A model generated the notes under the pieces. The model ran no database searches, was not told the DNA's origin, and worked only from the letters and a program-made list of their open reading frames with translations. The translations under genes were made by a program, and so were the position numbers. Source: Kitasatospora sp. Root107 (GTDB lineage Bacteria; Actinomycetota; Actinomycetes; Streptomycetales; Streptomycetaceae). From it: 64,000 nucleotides of DNA. Positions 8,579 through 20,851 of the stretch are shown here, one piece after another (positions within the stretch are counted from its first letter, which is position 1; every line of letters starts with the position of its first letter). The stretch lies in the NCBI RefSeq assembly GCF_001424875.1, contig NZ_LMCT01000005.1, forward strand, positions 44,788 through 108,787, given 5' to 3'.

Positions 8579-9892
8579 ATGTCCACCGCCAGCCGGCTGC
8601 CCGGGATTGTCACCACCGACCACCTCTTCCACCTGCCGCTCGACCACCAGGCCCCGGAGGGCGAGCAGATCGAGGTGTACGCCCGGGAGGTGGTCGCCTC
8701 CGACCGGGAGGGTGACGACCTGCCCTGGCTGCTCTTCCTGCAGGGCGGCCCCGGGGGCAGGGCGAACCGCCCGATCGGTCGGGACGGCTGGCTCGTCCGG
8801 GCCCTGGACGACTACCGGGTGCTGCTGCTCGACCAGCGCGGCACCGGCCGGTCCACCCCCGCCACCCGGCAGACCCTGGCCCGTCGGGGCGACCCCCGGC
8901 AGCAGGCCGACTACCTGGCGCACTTCCGGGCCGACTCGATCGTCCGGGACGCGGAACTGATCCGCCGTCGGCTGCTCGGGGAAACCGGCCGCTGGAGCCT
9001 GCTCGGCCAGAGCTTCGGCGGCTTCTGCATCCTCAGCTACCTCTCGATCGCCCCCGAGGGCGTGCGCGAGGCCTTCGTGACCGGCGGTCTGCCGGGCCTG
9101 CGCAGCTCGGCCGAGGACGTCTACCGGGCCGCCTACCCCCGGGTGGCCCGGAAGAACGCGGGCCACTACGCCCGCTACCCGGACGATGTGACGGCTGTTC
9201 AGCGGATCGCCGCGCACCTGTTGGAGCGGCCGGCCGAGCTGCCGGACGGCGGCCTGCTGACCGTGCAGGCGTTCCAGGGGCTCGGCATGCTGCTCGGCAC
9301 CGGGAGCGGCTCGCACGTGCTGCACTACCTGCTGGAGGACGCCTGGGTCGAGGGCCCCGCCGGGCCGGAGCTCTCCGACACCTTCCTGGCCGGGGTGCAG
9401 GCCCAACTCTCCTTCGCCCAGGGGCCGCTGTACGCGGTGCTGCACGAATCCATCTACGGCCAGCGGTCGGTGGACCCGGCCGGGACCGAGTGGGCGGCGG
9501 AGCGCGTGCGCAAGGACTTCCCCGAGTTCGACGCCGAGGCGGCGGTACGGGAGGGACGGGCGGTGCTGCTCACCGGGGAGATGATCTACCCCGCGCTGTT
9601 CGAGAACGACCCTGCGCTGCGGTCGCTGCGGGAGACCGCCCAGCTGCTCGCGGAGCGGACCGACTGGCCGGACCTGTACTCCCCGGAGCGACTGGCGAGC
9701 AACCAAGTCCCGGTGCTGGCAGCGGTCTACCACGACGACATGTACGTCGACACCACGGACTCGCTGGCCACCGCGGACGCCGTCCAGGGCATGCGGGTCT
9801 GGGTCACCAACGAGTGGGAGCACGACGGGCTGCGGGTCAGCGGCGGTGCCGTCCTCGACCGGCTGATCCGGATGGCGCGCGGCGAGATCTAG
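8579..9892 (+). CDS. Proline iminopeptidase-type alpha/beta hydrolase (S33)
   Basis: A 437-residue cytoplasmic alpha/beta hydrolase that should release N-terminal proline (or similar residues) from peptides. The oxyanion-hole segment LLFLQGGPGG (about residues 52-61) resembles the HGGPG motif of S33 peptidases. The nucleophile elbow is GQSFGG with Ser near residue 144, and the likely catalytic His is in NEWEHDGLR near residue 415. LDQRGTGRS (about 82-90) is another S33 hallmark. The ATG at 8579 follows GAGGAG at a normal distance. It is transcribed alone, divergent from the debranching-like gene. Confidence 0.88.
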   Translation: MSTASRLPGIVTTDHLFHLPLDHQAPEGEQIEVYAREVVASDREGDDLPWLLFLQGGPGGRANRPIGRDGWLVRALDDYRVLLLDQRGTGRSTPATRQTLARRGDPRQQADYLAHFRADSIVRDAELIRRRLLGETGRWSLLGQSFGGFCILSYLSIAPEGVREAFVTGGLPGLRSSAEDVYRAAYPRVARKNAGHYARYPDDVTAVQRIAAHLLERPAELPDGGLLTVQAFQGLGMLLGTGSGSHVLHYLLEDAWVEGPAGPELSDTFLAGVQAQLSFAQGPLYAVLHESIYGQRSVDPAGTEWAAERVRKDFPEFDAEAAVREGRAVLLTGEMIYPALFENDPALRSLRETAQLLAERTDWPDLYSPERLASNQVPVLAAVYHDDMYVDTTDSLATADAVQGMRVWVTNEWEHDGLRVSGGAVLDRLIRMARGEI

Positions 9893-9966
9893 GGCCTGTC
9901 TGACCGTTGGCGTCGGATCAGGCCCTAGCACTGGCGAGGCCCTGGGGATCTGCCCCGGAGGGCCCG

Positions 9967-11550
9967 TCATCGGGCCCGCCTGGCCCGGTGGGCCCGGTGC
10001 GGACGGTGGGCCCGCCTGGCCACCCGGACGGTGAACGGGCCCGCCTCCTCCGGGAGGTCGTAGGCCGGGCCGCCGCCACCGCCCGCTCTCCGGCCCGAGC
10101 GGCGGGCCTTCCGGCGGCTCTGCCGGGACGAGGACGGCCGGCCGGACCGCCCAGGGTCACCGGCCTGGCGGGGCACCCGCGGTCGGCCGGGCTGACCCGA
10201 CCGGTCGGGCTGGTCGGCCGGACCGGCCGAGCCGCCCGGCGGTGCCGGGGGGTGCTGACGCTGCGTCGGTACGGTCGGGGGCCCGGGCGGGGGCGGCATG
10301 GCCGACGGCCCGGGGTCGTCCGGTGGCACCGCCACGTCCGTCGGCCGGAGGTCCGCCAGCTGCTCGCGGGCCCGGCGCTCCTGGCGGACCCGGTCGTGCA
10401 GCTCGCTCGGGTGCAGGCCGCCGTTGAGGGACTCGTAGAGCAGTTGGGCCAGCGTGTACCCCTGGTCCAGGTCGAGCACCCGGGACAGCACCACCCGGGC
10501 CGTCGCGGTGTCCCCCGCCAGCCAGGACGTCCAGGCCAGCAGGGTGAGCGGGGGTGCCGCGTAGTGCTCGAACGGCGGGACGCACTGCCGGGCGAGGTAG
10601 CGCCACAGCCGCTGGGCCGGGATGAGCTCGTCCGGCTCGGCGTACTCGGCCGCGCGGTCGCGGGCCAGCTTGTCCTGCAGGCCGACCAGCAGGCGCGCGG
10701 TGCGGACCCGGTCGAGCTCGCAGGCGCCGGTGCCGAACTCGGCCAGCACCTCGGCGAGCAGGACGCCCGTCCGCTCCAGCGTCGCCAGCCGGCCGCCTGG
10801 GCCGGAGAGCTCGTGGATCAGCTGCGGCCCGGCCCGGCCGATCGCCTCCCGGACCTGCGCGTCCTCCGGCGGCCCGACCGGGATCAGCCCGGCGGCGATC
10901 GCCTTCCGGCTGCCGCGCGGTGCCACCCCGGCGAAAGCGGCGGCCGCGGCGATCGGGCTGGGCAGCCGGACGGAGCGGATCGGCACGCCGGCCGGGTCGC
11001 AGCAGCTCTCGCCGCCGCACAGGAAGGACCACCAGCGCCCGTCCGAGACCAGCAGGGACTCCTTCACCAGCACCCCGGCGGCCCGGAACGCCTGGGCCAG
11101 CTGCTCCGCCAGCGGCCTGAGCCCGGCCAGCACCCCGGGGCCGTCGACCGGCCCGCCACTGCCGGGCCCACCGCCGGGCCCGCTTCCCGGCCCGCTCCCG
11201 GGCTCGCTCCCGACCCCGGCGGCCGGCTCCGCCGCATCCCGGCAGAGGTAGAGCAGCACCTGCTCGGGCGGCCTGTCCCGCTGCCCGGAGAGTGTGACGA
11301 GCAGCCGGGCCGTGTCGGCCGCGACCGACGGCCAGTCGGCCGGATCGGTGGGGATGTCGAGCCGGATGACCCCGCCCTGCTGGAGCATCGGCCCCTGCAG
11401 ACCGACGGCGACCACACTGTCGTCGGGGAAGAAGCCGAGCAGGTAGGGCAGCATCTCGGCCATGTCGGCCGGGCCGCGCATCTGGAGCGGGACCTGCCCG
11501 GAGAGCGGGCCGGTGACGGACTGGATCAGGTGTTCCTCGTTGCCGTTCAT
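9967..11550 (-). CDS. DUF4192 domain protein
   Basis: A 527-residue protein beginning MNGNEEHLIQSVTGPLSGQ. Residues about 1-400 match the actinobacterial DUF4192 pattern (MAEMLPYLLGFFPDDSVVAVGL near the start, FLCGGESCCDPAGVPI in the middle). A Gly/Pro-rich insert (about 110-130) interrupts it. The last 110 residues are low-complexity and end in a strongly basic Arg/Ala/His tail that could contact nucleic acid. Function is unknown. No good ribosome-binding site precedes the ATG, and the frame is open further upstream, so the start is the least certain part. It is divergent from the recQ-like gene 220 bases away. Confidence 0.8.
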   Translation of the reverse strand: MNGNEEHLIQSVTGPLSGQVPLQMRGPADMAEMLPYLLGFFPDDSVVAVGLQGPMLQQGGVIRLDIPTDPADWPSVAADTARLLVTLSGQRDRPPEQVLLYLCRDAAEPAAGVGSEPGSGPGSGPGGGPGSGGPVDGPGVLAGLRPLAEQLAQAFRAAGVLVKESLLVSDGRWWSFLCGGESCCDPAGVPIRSVRLPSPIAAAAAFAGVAPRGSRKAIAAGLIPVGPPEDAQVREAIGRAGPQLIHELSGPGGRLATLERTGVLLAEVLAEFGTGACELDRVRTARLLVGLQDKLARDRAAEYAEPDELIPAQRLWRYLARQCVPPFEHYAAPPLTLLAWTSWLAGDTATARVVLSRVLDLDQGYTLAQLLYESLNGGLHPSELHDRVRQERRAREQLADLRPTDVAVPPDDPGPSAMPPPPGPPTVPTQRQHPPAPPGGSAGPADQPDRSGQPGRPRVPRQAGDPGRSGRPSSSRQSRRKARRSGRRAGGGGGPAYDLPEEAGPFTVRVARRAHRPHRAHRARRAR

Positions 11551-11770
11551 GTCGAGAAGGGTCCCGCCGCACCGGTGCCCCGCCTGGAGAGCGCCCGGCG
11601 CCTGTGGACAACTGAGGGGGTCCAGCATCAGTACACCCGTTCGGAGCAACCGCAATATCGGTACAGATGCTGACAAATGACACCCATTCAGATGATCTAA
11701 TGACCAACCGGCTGCGCCGTCCCTCGGGCGGAGTTCGCCGTCTGTCGTCCCCAGCCTGTATCCATGAGCC

Positions 11771-13981
<2,211 letters not shown>

Positions 13982-14255
13982 GGACCCGGGCCTGACCACC
14001 CGGGCCTGAGCACCGGGCCAGGCCGACCTGACAGATCCGACCCTCCGTCAGCCGAATGGCAGTCAGCTTGCGGTGGAATATATCCGGCAGACCATCGGCA
14101 TTCGGGCGGCGTTCGTCATTTCATCGTTGCCGTCGCCCTCATCTGAGCTGAGAATTGGGAGGTACCCAGAGCCCGGTCCGACGGACCCGGCCTTCGGCGT
14201 ACGCAGACACCCGCGCGCCCTCGCACACCAGGGGCGGCGGCCGGGAAGGAGGATC

Positions 14256-14879
14256 GTGATCAGCGGCAGCGACCGACACCGGTTCTCCGGAAGACGCATT
14301 CTCGACCTGGAGAGCTGGACCAGCTCCGACATCCCCCTGCTGCGCGACCCGCGCGAGTTCGTCGCCGAGCTGCACCAACGGCACCTCCCGCAGCCGGGCA
14401 CCACGGTGGTCGCGGTGCTGGACGCGCTGCACCAGGTCACCGCCTCCGCCTCGTTCGCCGCCCGCCAGCCCAGCGAGGACGGCTGGCAGCACCGGCACGA
14501 GATCCTCACCCACCTGCGCCAGGTCACCCCGCACGACCTCCGGCTGGCGCAGCCGAAGCGGACGGCGGTGCTGCTGCGCTGCCGTGACGGCGCGGCAGGC
14601 TGGACCCGGCAGGACGGCGCGTGGATGTGGGCCCTGCGGGACGCGGCCGCGCTGCACGGGCTGCGCTGCGGCTCGTACATCGCCCTGACGGCCAGCGGCT
14701 GGCAGTCGCTCGGGGACGGCCGCAGCGGGCGCAACCCGCACTCGGGCTCCTGGGCCGACGGCCCGGTGCACACCGTCACCGAGCTGGCCCCGCGTCCGCC
14801 GCGACCCCAGCCCGAGCAGACGGGCCAGCCTGCCCGGGTCGCACCGGTCCGCCCCCTGCACCGGTTCGCCACGGGCTGA
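14256..14879 (+). CDS. Hypothetical protein
   Basis: A 207-residue protein starting at GTG 14256 (VISGSDRHRFSGRRILDLESW), with a strong GGAAGGAGG just upstream. It has no signal peptide or membrane segment. The middle contains PGTTVVAVLDALHQVTASASF and AVLLRCRDGAAGWTRQDGAWMWALRDAA, which look like a compact alpha/beta fold. The C-terminal 40 residues are Pro/Arg-rich and probably disordered. I do not recognise the family. It stands alone between the recQ-like gene and the secreted dehydrogenase gene. Confidence 0.7.
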   Translation: MISGSDRHRFSGRRILDLESWTSSDIPLLRDPREFVAELHQRHLPQPGTTVVAVLDALHQVTASASFAARQPSEDGWQHRHEILTHLRQVTPHDLRLAQPKRTAVLLRCRDGAAGWTRQDGAWMWALRDAAALHGLRCGSYIALTASGWQSLGDGRSGRNPHSGSWADGPVHTVTELAPRPPRPQPEQTGQPARVAPVRPLHRFATG

Positions 14880-14977
14880 CCGGACGTCACACCCCGCCCC
14901 GGGAGACGACCACTACGCCGAGCCGAGTCCAGCTCAAGGCTCAACCCGTCACGCCGAGTTGACCCGCCAGACAGATC

Positions 14978-14988
14978 GGAAACTTTCC
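14978..14988. promoter_or_regulatory. Palindrome upstream of the secreted dehydrogenase gene
   Basis: GGAAACTTTCC is a perfect 11-base palindrome (5-bp arms) in otherwise GC-rich DNA, about 110 bases before the start codon. A TTGACC at 15001-15006 and GATTCT at 15024-15029, 17 bases apart, could be the -35/-10 pair, which would place the palindrome just upstream of the promoter. An operator or activator site is possible. Confidence 0.35.
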
Positions 14989-15098
14989 TAACCAAAGCCC
15001 TTGACCCCTCGCGCTCACGGCTCGATTCTGAACGGTGCCCTCAAGTCCGGCGCAACGCCCGGCACTTCCCCCGCACCAGACCCAAGAAGCGAGCAACC

Positions 15099-17522
15099 AT
15101 GCGTCCATTCAAGGCAGTCGGCGGCCTGGCCGTCGCAGCTCTGCTGGTCGGGGCGGTCACCGTACCGACCGCCTCGGCCGCTCCGACCCGGTACGAGGCC
15201 GAGAACGCGGCCGTCTCGCTCGGCGTGGTGGAGGCCAACCACACGGGGTACTCGGGTACCGGGTTCGTCAACGGCGACAACGTAGCGGGTAGTTGGGTCG
15301 AGTTCACGGTGAACGCCGCCACGGCGGGCACCGCGGCGATCGCGATCCGGTACGCCAACGGCACCACGCTGGACCGCCCGGGCGATCTGACCGTGAACGG
15401 CACGGTGGTCTCGGCGGCCCGCTCCTTCCCCTCCACCGGGACGTGGGACGACTGGGCCACCTCCACCGTCACCGCCCAGGTCAACGCGGGGGCCAACAAG
15501 ATCCGGCTCACCTCGACCAGTGCGACCGGCCTGCCCAACCTCGACGCCCTCGACCTCGACATCACCGCCCCGACCACCGACTACCAGGCCGAGGACGCAG
15601 CGACCGGCCAGGCCGCGGTGGCCACCAACCACACCGGCTACACCGGCACCGGCTTCGTCGACTACACCAACATCGCGGGCAGCTACGTCGAGTTCACGGT
15701 CAGCGCCGCCACGGCGGGCAGCGCCGCGCTCGCCTTCCGGTACGCCAACGCCGGGACGGCCGACCGGCCGATGGACATCGCGGTGAACGGCACCGTGGTC
15801 GCCGCCGGGGTCGGCTTCCCGCCCACCGCGAGCTGGGACACCTGGGCCACCAAGACCGTCAACGCCGCCCTCCTCGCCGGGACCAACAAGGTCCGCGCCA
15901 CCGCGACCACCGCCAACGGCGGGCCCAACCTGGACCGGCTCCAGGTCGGCACCGGCGCCGACACCAGTGCGCCCAGCAGGCCCGGGGCGCCCAGCTGTTC
16001 GGCTGTCGGGGCGAACAGCCTCACGCTGTCCTGGGGTGCCTCGACCGACACTGTCGGCGTCAGTGCCTACGACATCTACGAGCACGGCAACAAGATCGGC
16101 GAAGCGCCCGGCGACACCACCGCCAAGCAGCTGACCGGCCTCACCCCGAGCACCACCTACAACCTCACGGTGATCGCGCGGGACGCCTCCGGCAACGCCT
16201 CGGCAGCCAGCACCCCGGTCGACTGCACCACCCTGGCCGGCACCGACCCGCCGCCCAGCCGGCCCGGCACGCCGACCGTCTCGGCCGTCAACTCCACCGG
16301 CGCCACGCTGACCTGGGCCGCCTCGACCGACGACAAGGGCGTCGTGGCGTACGAGATCCGCAGCGGCAGCGCCGTGGTGAAGACCGTGACCGGCACGCCT
16401 CCCGCCACCTCGACGGTGGTCACCGGCCTGGCCTGTGACGCACCGTTCGCCCTCACCGTGGTGGCCCAGGACACCGCGGGCGGCTACTCGACGCCGTCCG
16501 CGGCGGTGTCGTTCACCACCGGCGCCTGCTCGGCCGACGGCGGTGTGCCCGGATCGCCCACCACCCTCTCCAGCGGGTGGACCATCCCCTGGGGCGTGTA
16601 CTGGATGCCCGACGGCAAGACCTCACTGGTGACCGAGCGGGACAGCTTCAAGGTCTTCAGGACCACCCTGGCCGGGGTCCGTACCCAGGTCGGCACCGTC
16701 CCCAACGCCGTCACCACCGACGGCGAGGGCGGGCTGCTCGGGGTCGCCGTCGACCCCGACTGGTCGACCAACCACCGGGTCTACTTCATGCACACCGCCA
16801 GTGAGGGCAACCGGATCGTCCGGATGAACTACGACGGCACGACGCTCAGCGGCTACACCGTGCTGCTCCAGGGCATCCAGAAGAACCGCTACCACAACGG
16901 CGGGCGGCTGGCGTTCGGCCCCGACGGGTACCTGTACGCCACCACCGGGGATGCCCAGACCTCGGCCAACGCGCAGAACAAGAACTCGCTGAACGGCAAG
17001 ATCCTGCGACTCACCACCGAGGGCAAGCCGGCCCCCGGCAACCCGTTCAACAACTACGTCTACAGCTACGGCCACCGCAACCCGCAGGGCCTGGCCTTCG
17101 ACCGCAACGGGCGGCTCTGGGAGGCGGAGTTCGGCAACGCCACGTACGACGAGCTCAACCTGATCAAGCCCGGCGCCAACTACGGCTGGCCGACCTGCGA
17201 AGGCACCTGCAGCACCGCCGGGATGACCAACCCGAAGGCCAGCTGGGCGGTCAACGTCGCCTCCCCCAGCGGGATCGCGATCGTCCGCAACGTGGTCTAC
17301 ATGGCGGCGCTGCGCGGCGAACGGATGTGGCGGATCCCGATCAACGGCGACACCGAGACCGTCGGTACGCCGACCTCCTACTACGTCGGCACCTACGGCC
17401 GGCTGCGCACGGTCAGCAAGGTGCCCGGCGCGGACCAGCTCTGGCTGACCACCACCAACGCCGACAACAACGGCGGGGCGGCCGACGGAGCGGACAAGCT
17501 CCTCCGGATCACCATCGGCTGA
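15099..17522 (+). CDS. Secreted modular PQQ-type sugar dehydrogenase with two CBMs and two fibronectin III domains
   Basis: An 807-residue secreted protein. Residues 1-27 are a signal peptide (MRPFKAVGGLAVAALL ... ASA). Two tandem CBM35/CBM6-like modules follow (about 30-150 and 160-285), each starting YEAENA or YQAEDA and with a conserved NHTGYxGTGFV motif. Two fibronectin type III domains (about 290-375 and 383-470, SRPGAPSCSAVGANSLTLSW and SRPGTPTVSAVNSTGATLTW) act as linkers. Residues about 480-807 are a glucose/sorbosone dehydrogenase-type beta-propeller (GWTIPWGVYWMPDG, YGHRNPQGLAFDRNG, GANYGWPTC), which would oxidise sugars with PQQ. It likely acts on plant or fungal polysaccharide outside the cell. 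It is monocistronic, ending at a strong terminator. Confidence 0.9.
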   Translation: MRPFKAVGGLAVAALLVGAVTVPTASAAPTRYEAENAAVSLGVVEANHTGYSGTGFVNGDNVAGSWVEFTVNAATAGTAAIAIRYANGTTLDRPGDLTVNGTVVSAARSFPSTGTWDDWATSTVTAQVNAGANKIRLTSTSATGLPNLDALDLDITAPTTDYQAEDAATGQAAVATNHTGYTGTGFVDYTNIAGSYVEFTVSAATAGSAALAFRYANAGTADRPMDIAVNGTVVAAGVGFPPTASWDTWATKTVNAALLAGTNKVRATATTANGGPNLDRLQVGTGADTSAPSRPGAPSCSAVGANSLTLSWGASTDTVGVSAYDIYEHGNKIGEAPGDTTAKQLTGLTPSTTYNLTVIARDASGNASAASTPVDCTTLAGTDPPPSRPGTPTVSAVNSTGATLTWAASTDDKGVVAYEIRSGSAVVKTVTGTPPATSTVVTGLACDAPFALTVVAQDTAGGYSTPSAAVSFTTGACSADGGVPGSPTTLSSGWTIPWGVYWMPDGKTSLVTERDSFKVFRTTLAGVRTQVGTVPNAVTTDGEGGLLGVAVDPDWSTNHRVYFMHTASEGNRIVRMNYDGTTLSGYTVLLQGIQKNRYHNGGRLAFGPDGYLYATTGDAQTSANAQNKNSLNGKILRLTTEGKPAPGNPFNNYVYSYGHRNPQGLAFDRNGRLWEAEFGNATYDELNLIKPGANYGWPTCEGTCSTAGMTNPKASWAVNVASPSGIAIVRNVVYMAALRGERMWRIPINGDTETVGTPTSYYVGTYGRLRTVSKVPGADQLWLTTTNADNNGGAADGADKLLRITIG

Positions 17523-17552
17523 GCCACCGGGAGTTGAGACCTGAGGCCCAGG

Positions 17553-17584
17553 ACTGTGGCGACCCCTGCCGGGGTCGCCACAGT
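17553..17584. terminator. Bidirectional hairpin terminator
   Basis: A perfect 14-bp stem (17553-17566 with 17571-17584) and a TGCC loop lie 31 bases after the dehydrogenase stop codon and 8 bases after the stop of the convergent hypothetical gene. It can serve both genes. Confidence 0.85.
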
Positions 17585-17591
17585 GGGTCGG

Positions 17592-18188
17592 TCAGGCCGG
17601 GACCGGCGTGCCGGCGCCCGGGAACAGCGGCGCCACCGTGTCGACGTCGCCGCAGACCATCAGCAGCTCCGTGGCCAGCGCGTGCGCGGCCCGGGCGGCC
17701 TTGGCCAACCGGTCGGCAGGCACCGGGGAGTTGACCACCAGCACCACCACCTCGCGGCCGACCGTACGGGTCGCGGCGGCGTCCGCGTAGAAGACGTCGC
17801 CGCCGTCGGTGAGCTGCGCCCAGTAGCGCTCCTCGCCGAAGCCGATCTCGTGCTGCTGCCAGGGGTGCGGCTCACCGACCGTCAGGACCAGGACGGTGCC
17901 GGGGCGGCGGCCGGACTCCAGTAGCCGGTCGACGGTGTCGTCGGCCCGGTCGACCGCGCCGCGCGTGGTCGAGGGCACCAACTGGACCGGGGTGCCGGGT
18001 CGTCGGGCGGGCGGCGGTCCGGGGCGGGGCCCCGGCCGGGGTGCGGCCGGACGCGGGCCCGGCACCGGGCGGGCGGCTCCGGCGGGGACAGGTGTGCGGG
18101 GGGCTCGTGCGTCCGACTCTCGCGGAAAGGGAACGCCGGGGCCCGGGATACTCTCGTGAATCTCCGGCTCCTCGGGGAAGACAGGCAT
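17592..18188 (-). CDS. Hypothetical protein
   Basis: A 198-residue protein. Residues 1-70 are Pro/Arg-rich and probably disordered. Residues about 75-195 form a compact domain with GAVDRADDTVDRLLESGRRPG, VLVLTVGEPHPWQQHE and EVVVLVVNSPVP, a pattern of alternating beta strands and helices. It has no transmembrane segment. I do not assign a function. The start at 18188 (MPVFPEEPEIHES) has only a weak purine stretch upstream, and a shorter form beginning inside the disordered part is possible. Confidence 0.65.
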   Translation of the reverse strand: MPVFPEEPEIHESIPGPGVPFPRESDARAPRTPVPAGAARPVPGPRPAAPRPGPRPGPPPARRPGTPVQLVPSTTRGAVDRADDTVDRLLESGRRPGTVLVLTVGEPHPWQQHEIGFGEERYWAQLTDGGDVFYADAAATRTVGREVVVLVVNSPVPADRLAKAARAAHALATELLMVCGDVDTVAPLFPGAGTPVPA

Positions 18189-18361
18189 GCCCGATGTCTA
18201 TCAAATGCCGGTCGAATGCGCACGGGCGCCCCACCAGTTGGAACCGACCGGCAATCATTGGACCCCGAACGGTCACCGCAGGTCCGAACACCGGGCGAAC
18301 ACCGGGCCAACGCGGGGGCCTGCGGCCCGAGTCGGGGTCCGGGTCGAGGTCGGAGTGAGAG

Positions 18362-19045
18362 TCAGAAGCCCAACGAGAGCTGCTCGCCGGCCGGTTCGTC
18401 GAACCGGCTGCGCTTCAGGTGGCTCCACCTCGGCAGCGCGTCCAGGTAGGACCAGGAGAGCCGGTGCTGCCCGGTCGGGCCGTACTCCTCCAGTGCCGCG
18501 CGGTGCACCGGCGAGGGGTAGCCCGCGTTGTCGGCGAAGCCGAACTCCGGGTGGTCCAGGCCGATTTCGGCCATCATCGCGTCGCGCTTCACCTTGGCGA
18601 GCACCGAGGCGGCCGAGACGCAGATGCAGGACTGGTCGCCCTTGATCACGGTCCGGACCCGCCAGGGGCCACCGAGGTAGTCGTGCTTGCCGTCCAGGAT
18701 CACCGCGTCCGGGCGGACCGGCAGGGCTTCCAGGGCTCGGGTCGCGGCCAGCCGCAGCGCGGCCGTCATCCCCAGCTCGTCGCACTCCTCCGGCGAGGCG
18801 TGGCCGAGCGCGTACGCGGTGACCCAGTCGGCCAGCACCGGGGCCAGCTCGGTCCGGCGCTTCTCGGTCAGCAGCTTGGAGTCCGTCAGCCCGTCCGGCG
18901 CCTTGCGCAGCCCGGTCACCGCCGCACCCACCGTGACCGGTCCGGCCCAGGCGCCCCGGCCGACCTCGTCGAGGCCGACCACCACCTGCGCCCCCGCCCG
19001 GCGCAGCGAGCGCTCTACCGAGTGGGTGGGTGGCTCGTACGGCAT
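18362..19045 (-). CDS. rnhB: Ribonuclease HII
   Basis: A 227-residue RNase HII, which removes RNA from RNA-DNA hybrids and misincorporated ribonucleotides. The catalytic motif [18 protein letters not shown] (about residues 24-41) carries the DE pair. DSKLL (about 55-59) and [12 protein letters not shown] (about 112-123) give further active-site residues, and [15 protein letters not shown] is the conserved helix. Length is normal for the family. The ATG at 19045 begins [18 protein letters not shown]. It is preceded by 127 bases of non-coding DNA. Confidence 0.95.
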   Translation of the reverse strand: MPYEPPTHSVERSLRRAGAQVVVGLDEVGRGAWAGPVTVGAAVTGLRKAPDGLTDSKLLTEKRRTELAPVLADWVTAYALGHASPEECDELGMTAALRLAATRALEALPVRPDAVILDGKHDYLGGPWRVRTVIKGDQSCICVSAASVLAKVKRDAMMAEIGLDHPEFGFADNAGYPSPVHRAALEEYGPTGQHRLSWSYLDALPRWSHLKRSRFDEPAGEQLSLGF

Positions 19046-19172
19046 CGGGGGTCCATTCCGGCTGCGAAGGTCTGACGCCTTCAGCCTACGACAACCCCCA
19101 TGGCTGTCCCGACGGTCGCGGACGTGCCCCCCGGCACGCCCGCGACCGCCAAGTCCTCGGCTCCGCCGGTCC

Positions 19173-20704
19173 CTAGTGGCCCCGGACCCGGGCGCAGGCC
19201 TCGCCCCGGTCCATCAGGACCGGCCGGTCCCGCAGGATCTCGGCCGCCCGGGCCTCGGCCAGGCTGGTCACGTACCAGGACCGGTCCGAGCCGGCCAGCG
19301 ATGCGGAGATCCGCTGGAGGGCGCAGGTGCGCCGGTCGCCCGTCAGTCGGTCCAGGGCGGGCGCCGCGTCGGCGGAGAGATCTCTCAGGTAGTCGACGTC
19401 GATGGTGCCGTGCTCGGAGCGGGCCACGTTCTGCTCGGCGATCAGCGCGTCCGGGCGGATCAGCCCGAAGACCGCGACCCCGACCACCGCGCTCAGCACC
19501 ACCGCGCGGGGCAGGCAGCGCCGGGCCCCCAGCAGGACGCCGACCAGCACCAGCAGCAGCACGACGCCGAGCCAGACCTCGACGGCGGTGACCGAGATCC
19601 GCAGCCGGGTCAGACCGAAGGTCTCCACGTAGCGCTGCATCCGGTAGTACGCGGAGGCCACCACCACCAGGGTCAGTGCGCAGAGCAGGCCGATCAGGCT
19701 CTTCGACAGCAGCCGGTCGGCGGGAGTGCTCCGGGGCGCCCAGTGCTGGGCGAGGGCGACCACGACCAGGGTGAGCACGGTGACCCAGAGCAGCTGCCAG
19801 AAGCCCTGCCTGGCGTACTCGGCGGGGATCAGCCCGGGCTTGCTCATGACGGCCTCGTAGCCGCCGAAGAACACCACGGCCTGGATCGCCACGAAGGCGC
19901 CGAACAGCAGGTTGAGCGCGACCATCGGGACGGCCCACTCCGTCCGGCCGCGCTCCCGGCCGGGCTTGACGGGCAGTCGGTCCCAGCGGCGCGGGGCGGC
20001 GGCGGTGTGGGCGGCGCCGAGTGCGACCACCAGGCCGATCACGAAGAGCACGATCCGGGGCGTCAGCTTGCCGAGGTCGGTGCTCGGGGTCAGCCCGTCG
20101 AGCAGGTCGGCCACGGCCGCGTCGGCGCTGGCGAACAGCGCGCCGAAGACCCCCAGCAGCACCGCCGCGACCAGCACCGCCTTCAGTACCGGCAGCACCT
20201 TCGCCCTGGCCGGGTACGACTGGCCACGCAGCGCTCCGACCGCCCAGGGCAGCGAACGCGGGAAGTGCGACCAGATCCCGAGCGGCCCGAGCAGCACGCC
20301 GGCCCACCGGGTCCCGCCGTGCAGGGCCAACGAGGCGACCCCGAGCGCGGCGGTGAGGGCCAGGAAGGTCGGCCAGCCAGCGTCGGTGAACGCCGGGACG
20401 GCGGCCAGGACCAGCGCGACCAGCACCCACAGCACCGTCCACGGCCGGGCCCGGCGGCGCCGATCAGCAGGGTCGCCGAGAGCAGTCCGACGCCCGCCGC
20501 CGCGCCGAGCACGCGCAGCCCGGGGGTGGCAGGCACCCGGGGCTCGGTCGCGGTCACCCAGGCGGGCTTGGGCGGCGCCACCGGCGGCCGCCAGGGACCG
20601 GCCGGACCGCCGGCCGGACCGGCAGCCGGACCGGGCTTCGCCCCGGTGCGGGCACCGGCAGCAGGCCCCGGTATCGGCGGACCGGGCACGGAAGGACTGG
20701 ACAT
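19173..20704 (-). pseudogene. DUF4173-type membrane protein with an apparent frameshift
   Basis: Two frames together make one protein. The first runs from ATG 20704 (MSSPSVPGPPIPGPAAG) through a Pro-rich leader to a first membrane helix, LRVLGAAAGVGLLSATLLIG. The second, offset by one base, begins near 20445 with RPWTVLWVLVALVLAAVPAF and continues to 19173 through about ten further helices and a soluble C-terminal tail. The junction lies in the run CCGGGCCCGGCGGCGC (20445-20460). Adding one base there would fuse the frames into an intact polytopic protein of about 510 residues. This could be a real mutation or a sequencing error. Alternatively the 420-residue second frame could start by itself at GTG 20435, but no ribosome-binding site is evident. 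Confidence 0.7.
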
Positions 20705-20851
20705 GACGCTCCCTCAGAGTTCGACGAGCAGCGCGGTTCCGGACGGGGAAGCCGCGCCGCTCGTGACCCTAGGGGCCGAACGCCACTTCTGAACAGGTTC
20801 AAAACATCCCTGCGACCTCCTTGTCGCAGAGCTGTGACAGAACCTGACGGA

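Noticed and set aside
8054-9970. A very long leftward frame that joins the debranching-like gene to sequence up to 9970 (1447 codons)
   Set aside because: The part beyond 8053 lies opposite the S33 peptidase gene and is low-complexity; a good ribosome-binding site and start exist at 8053.
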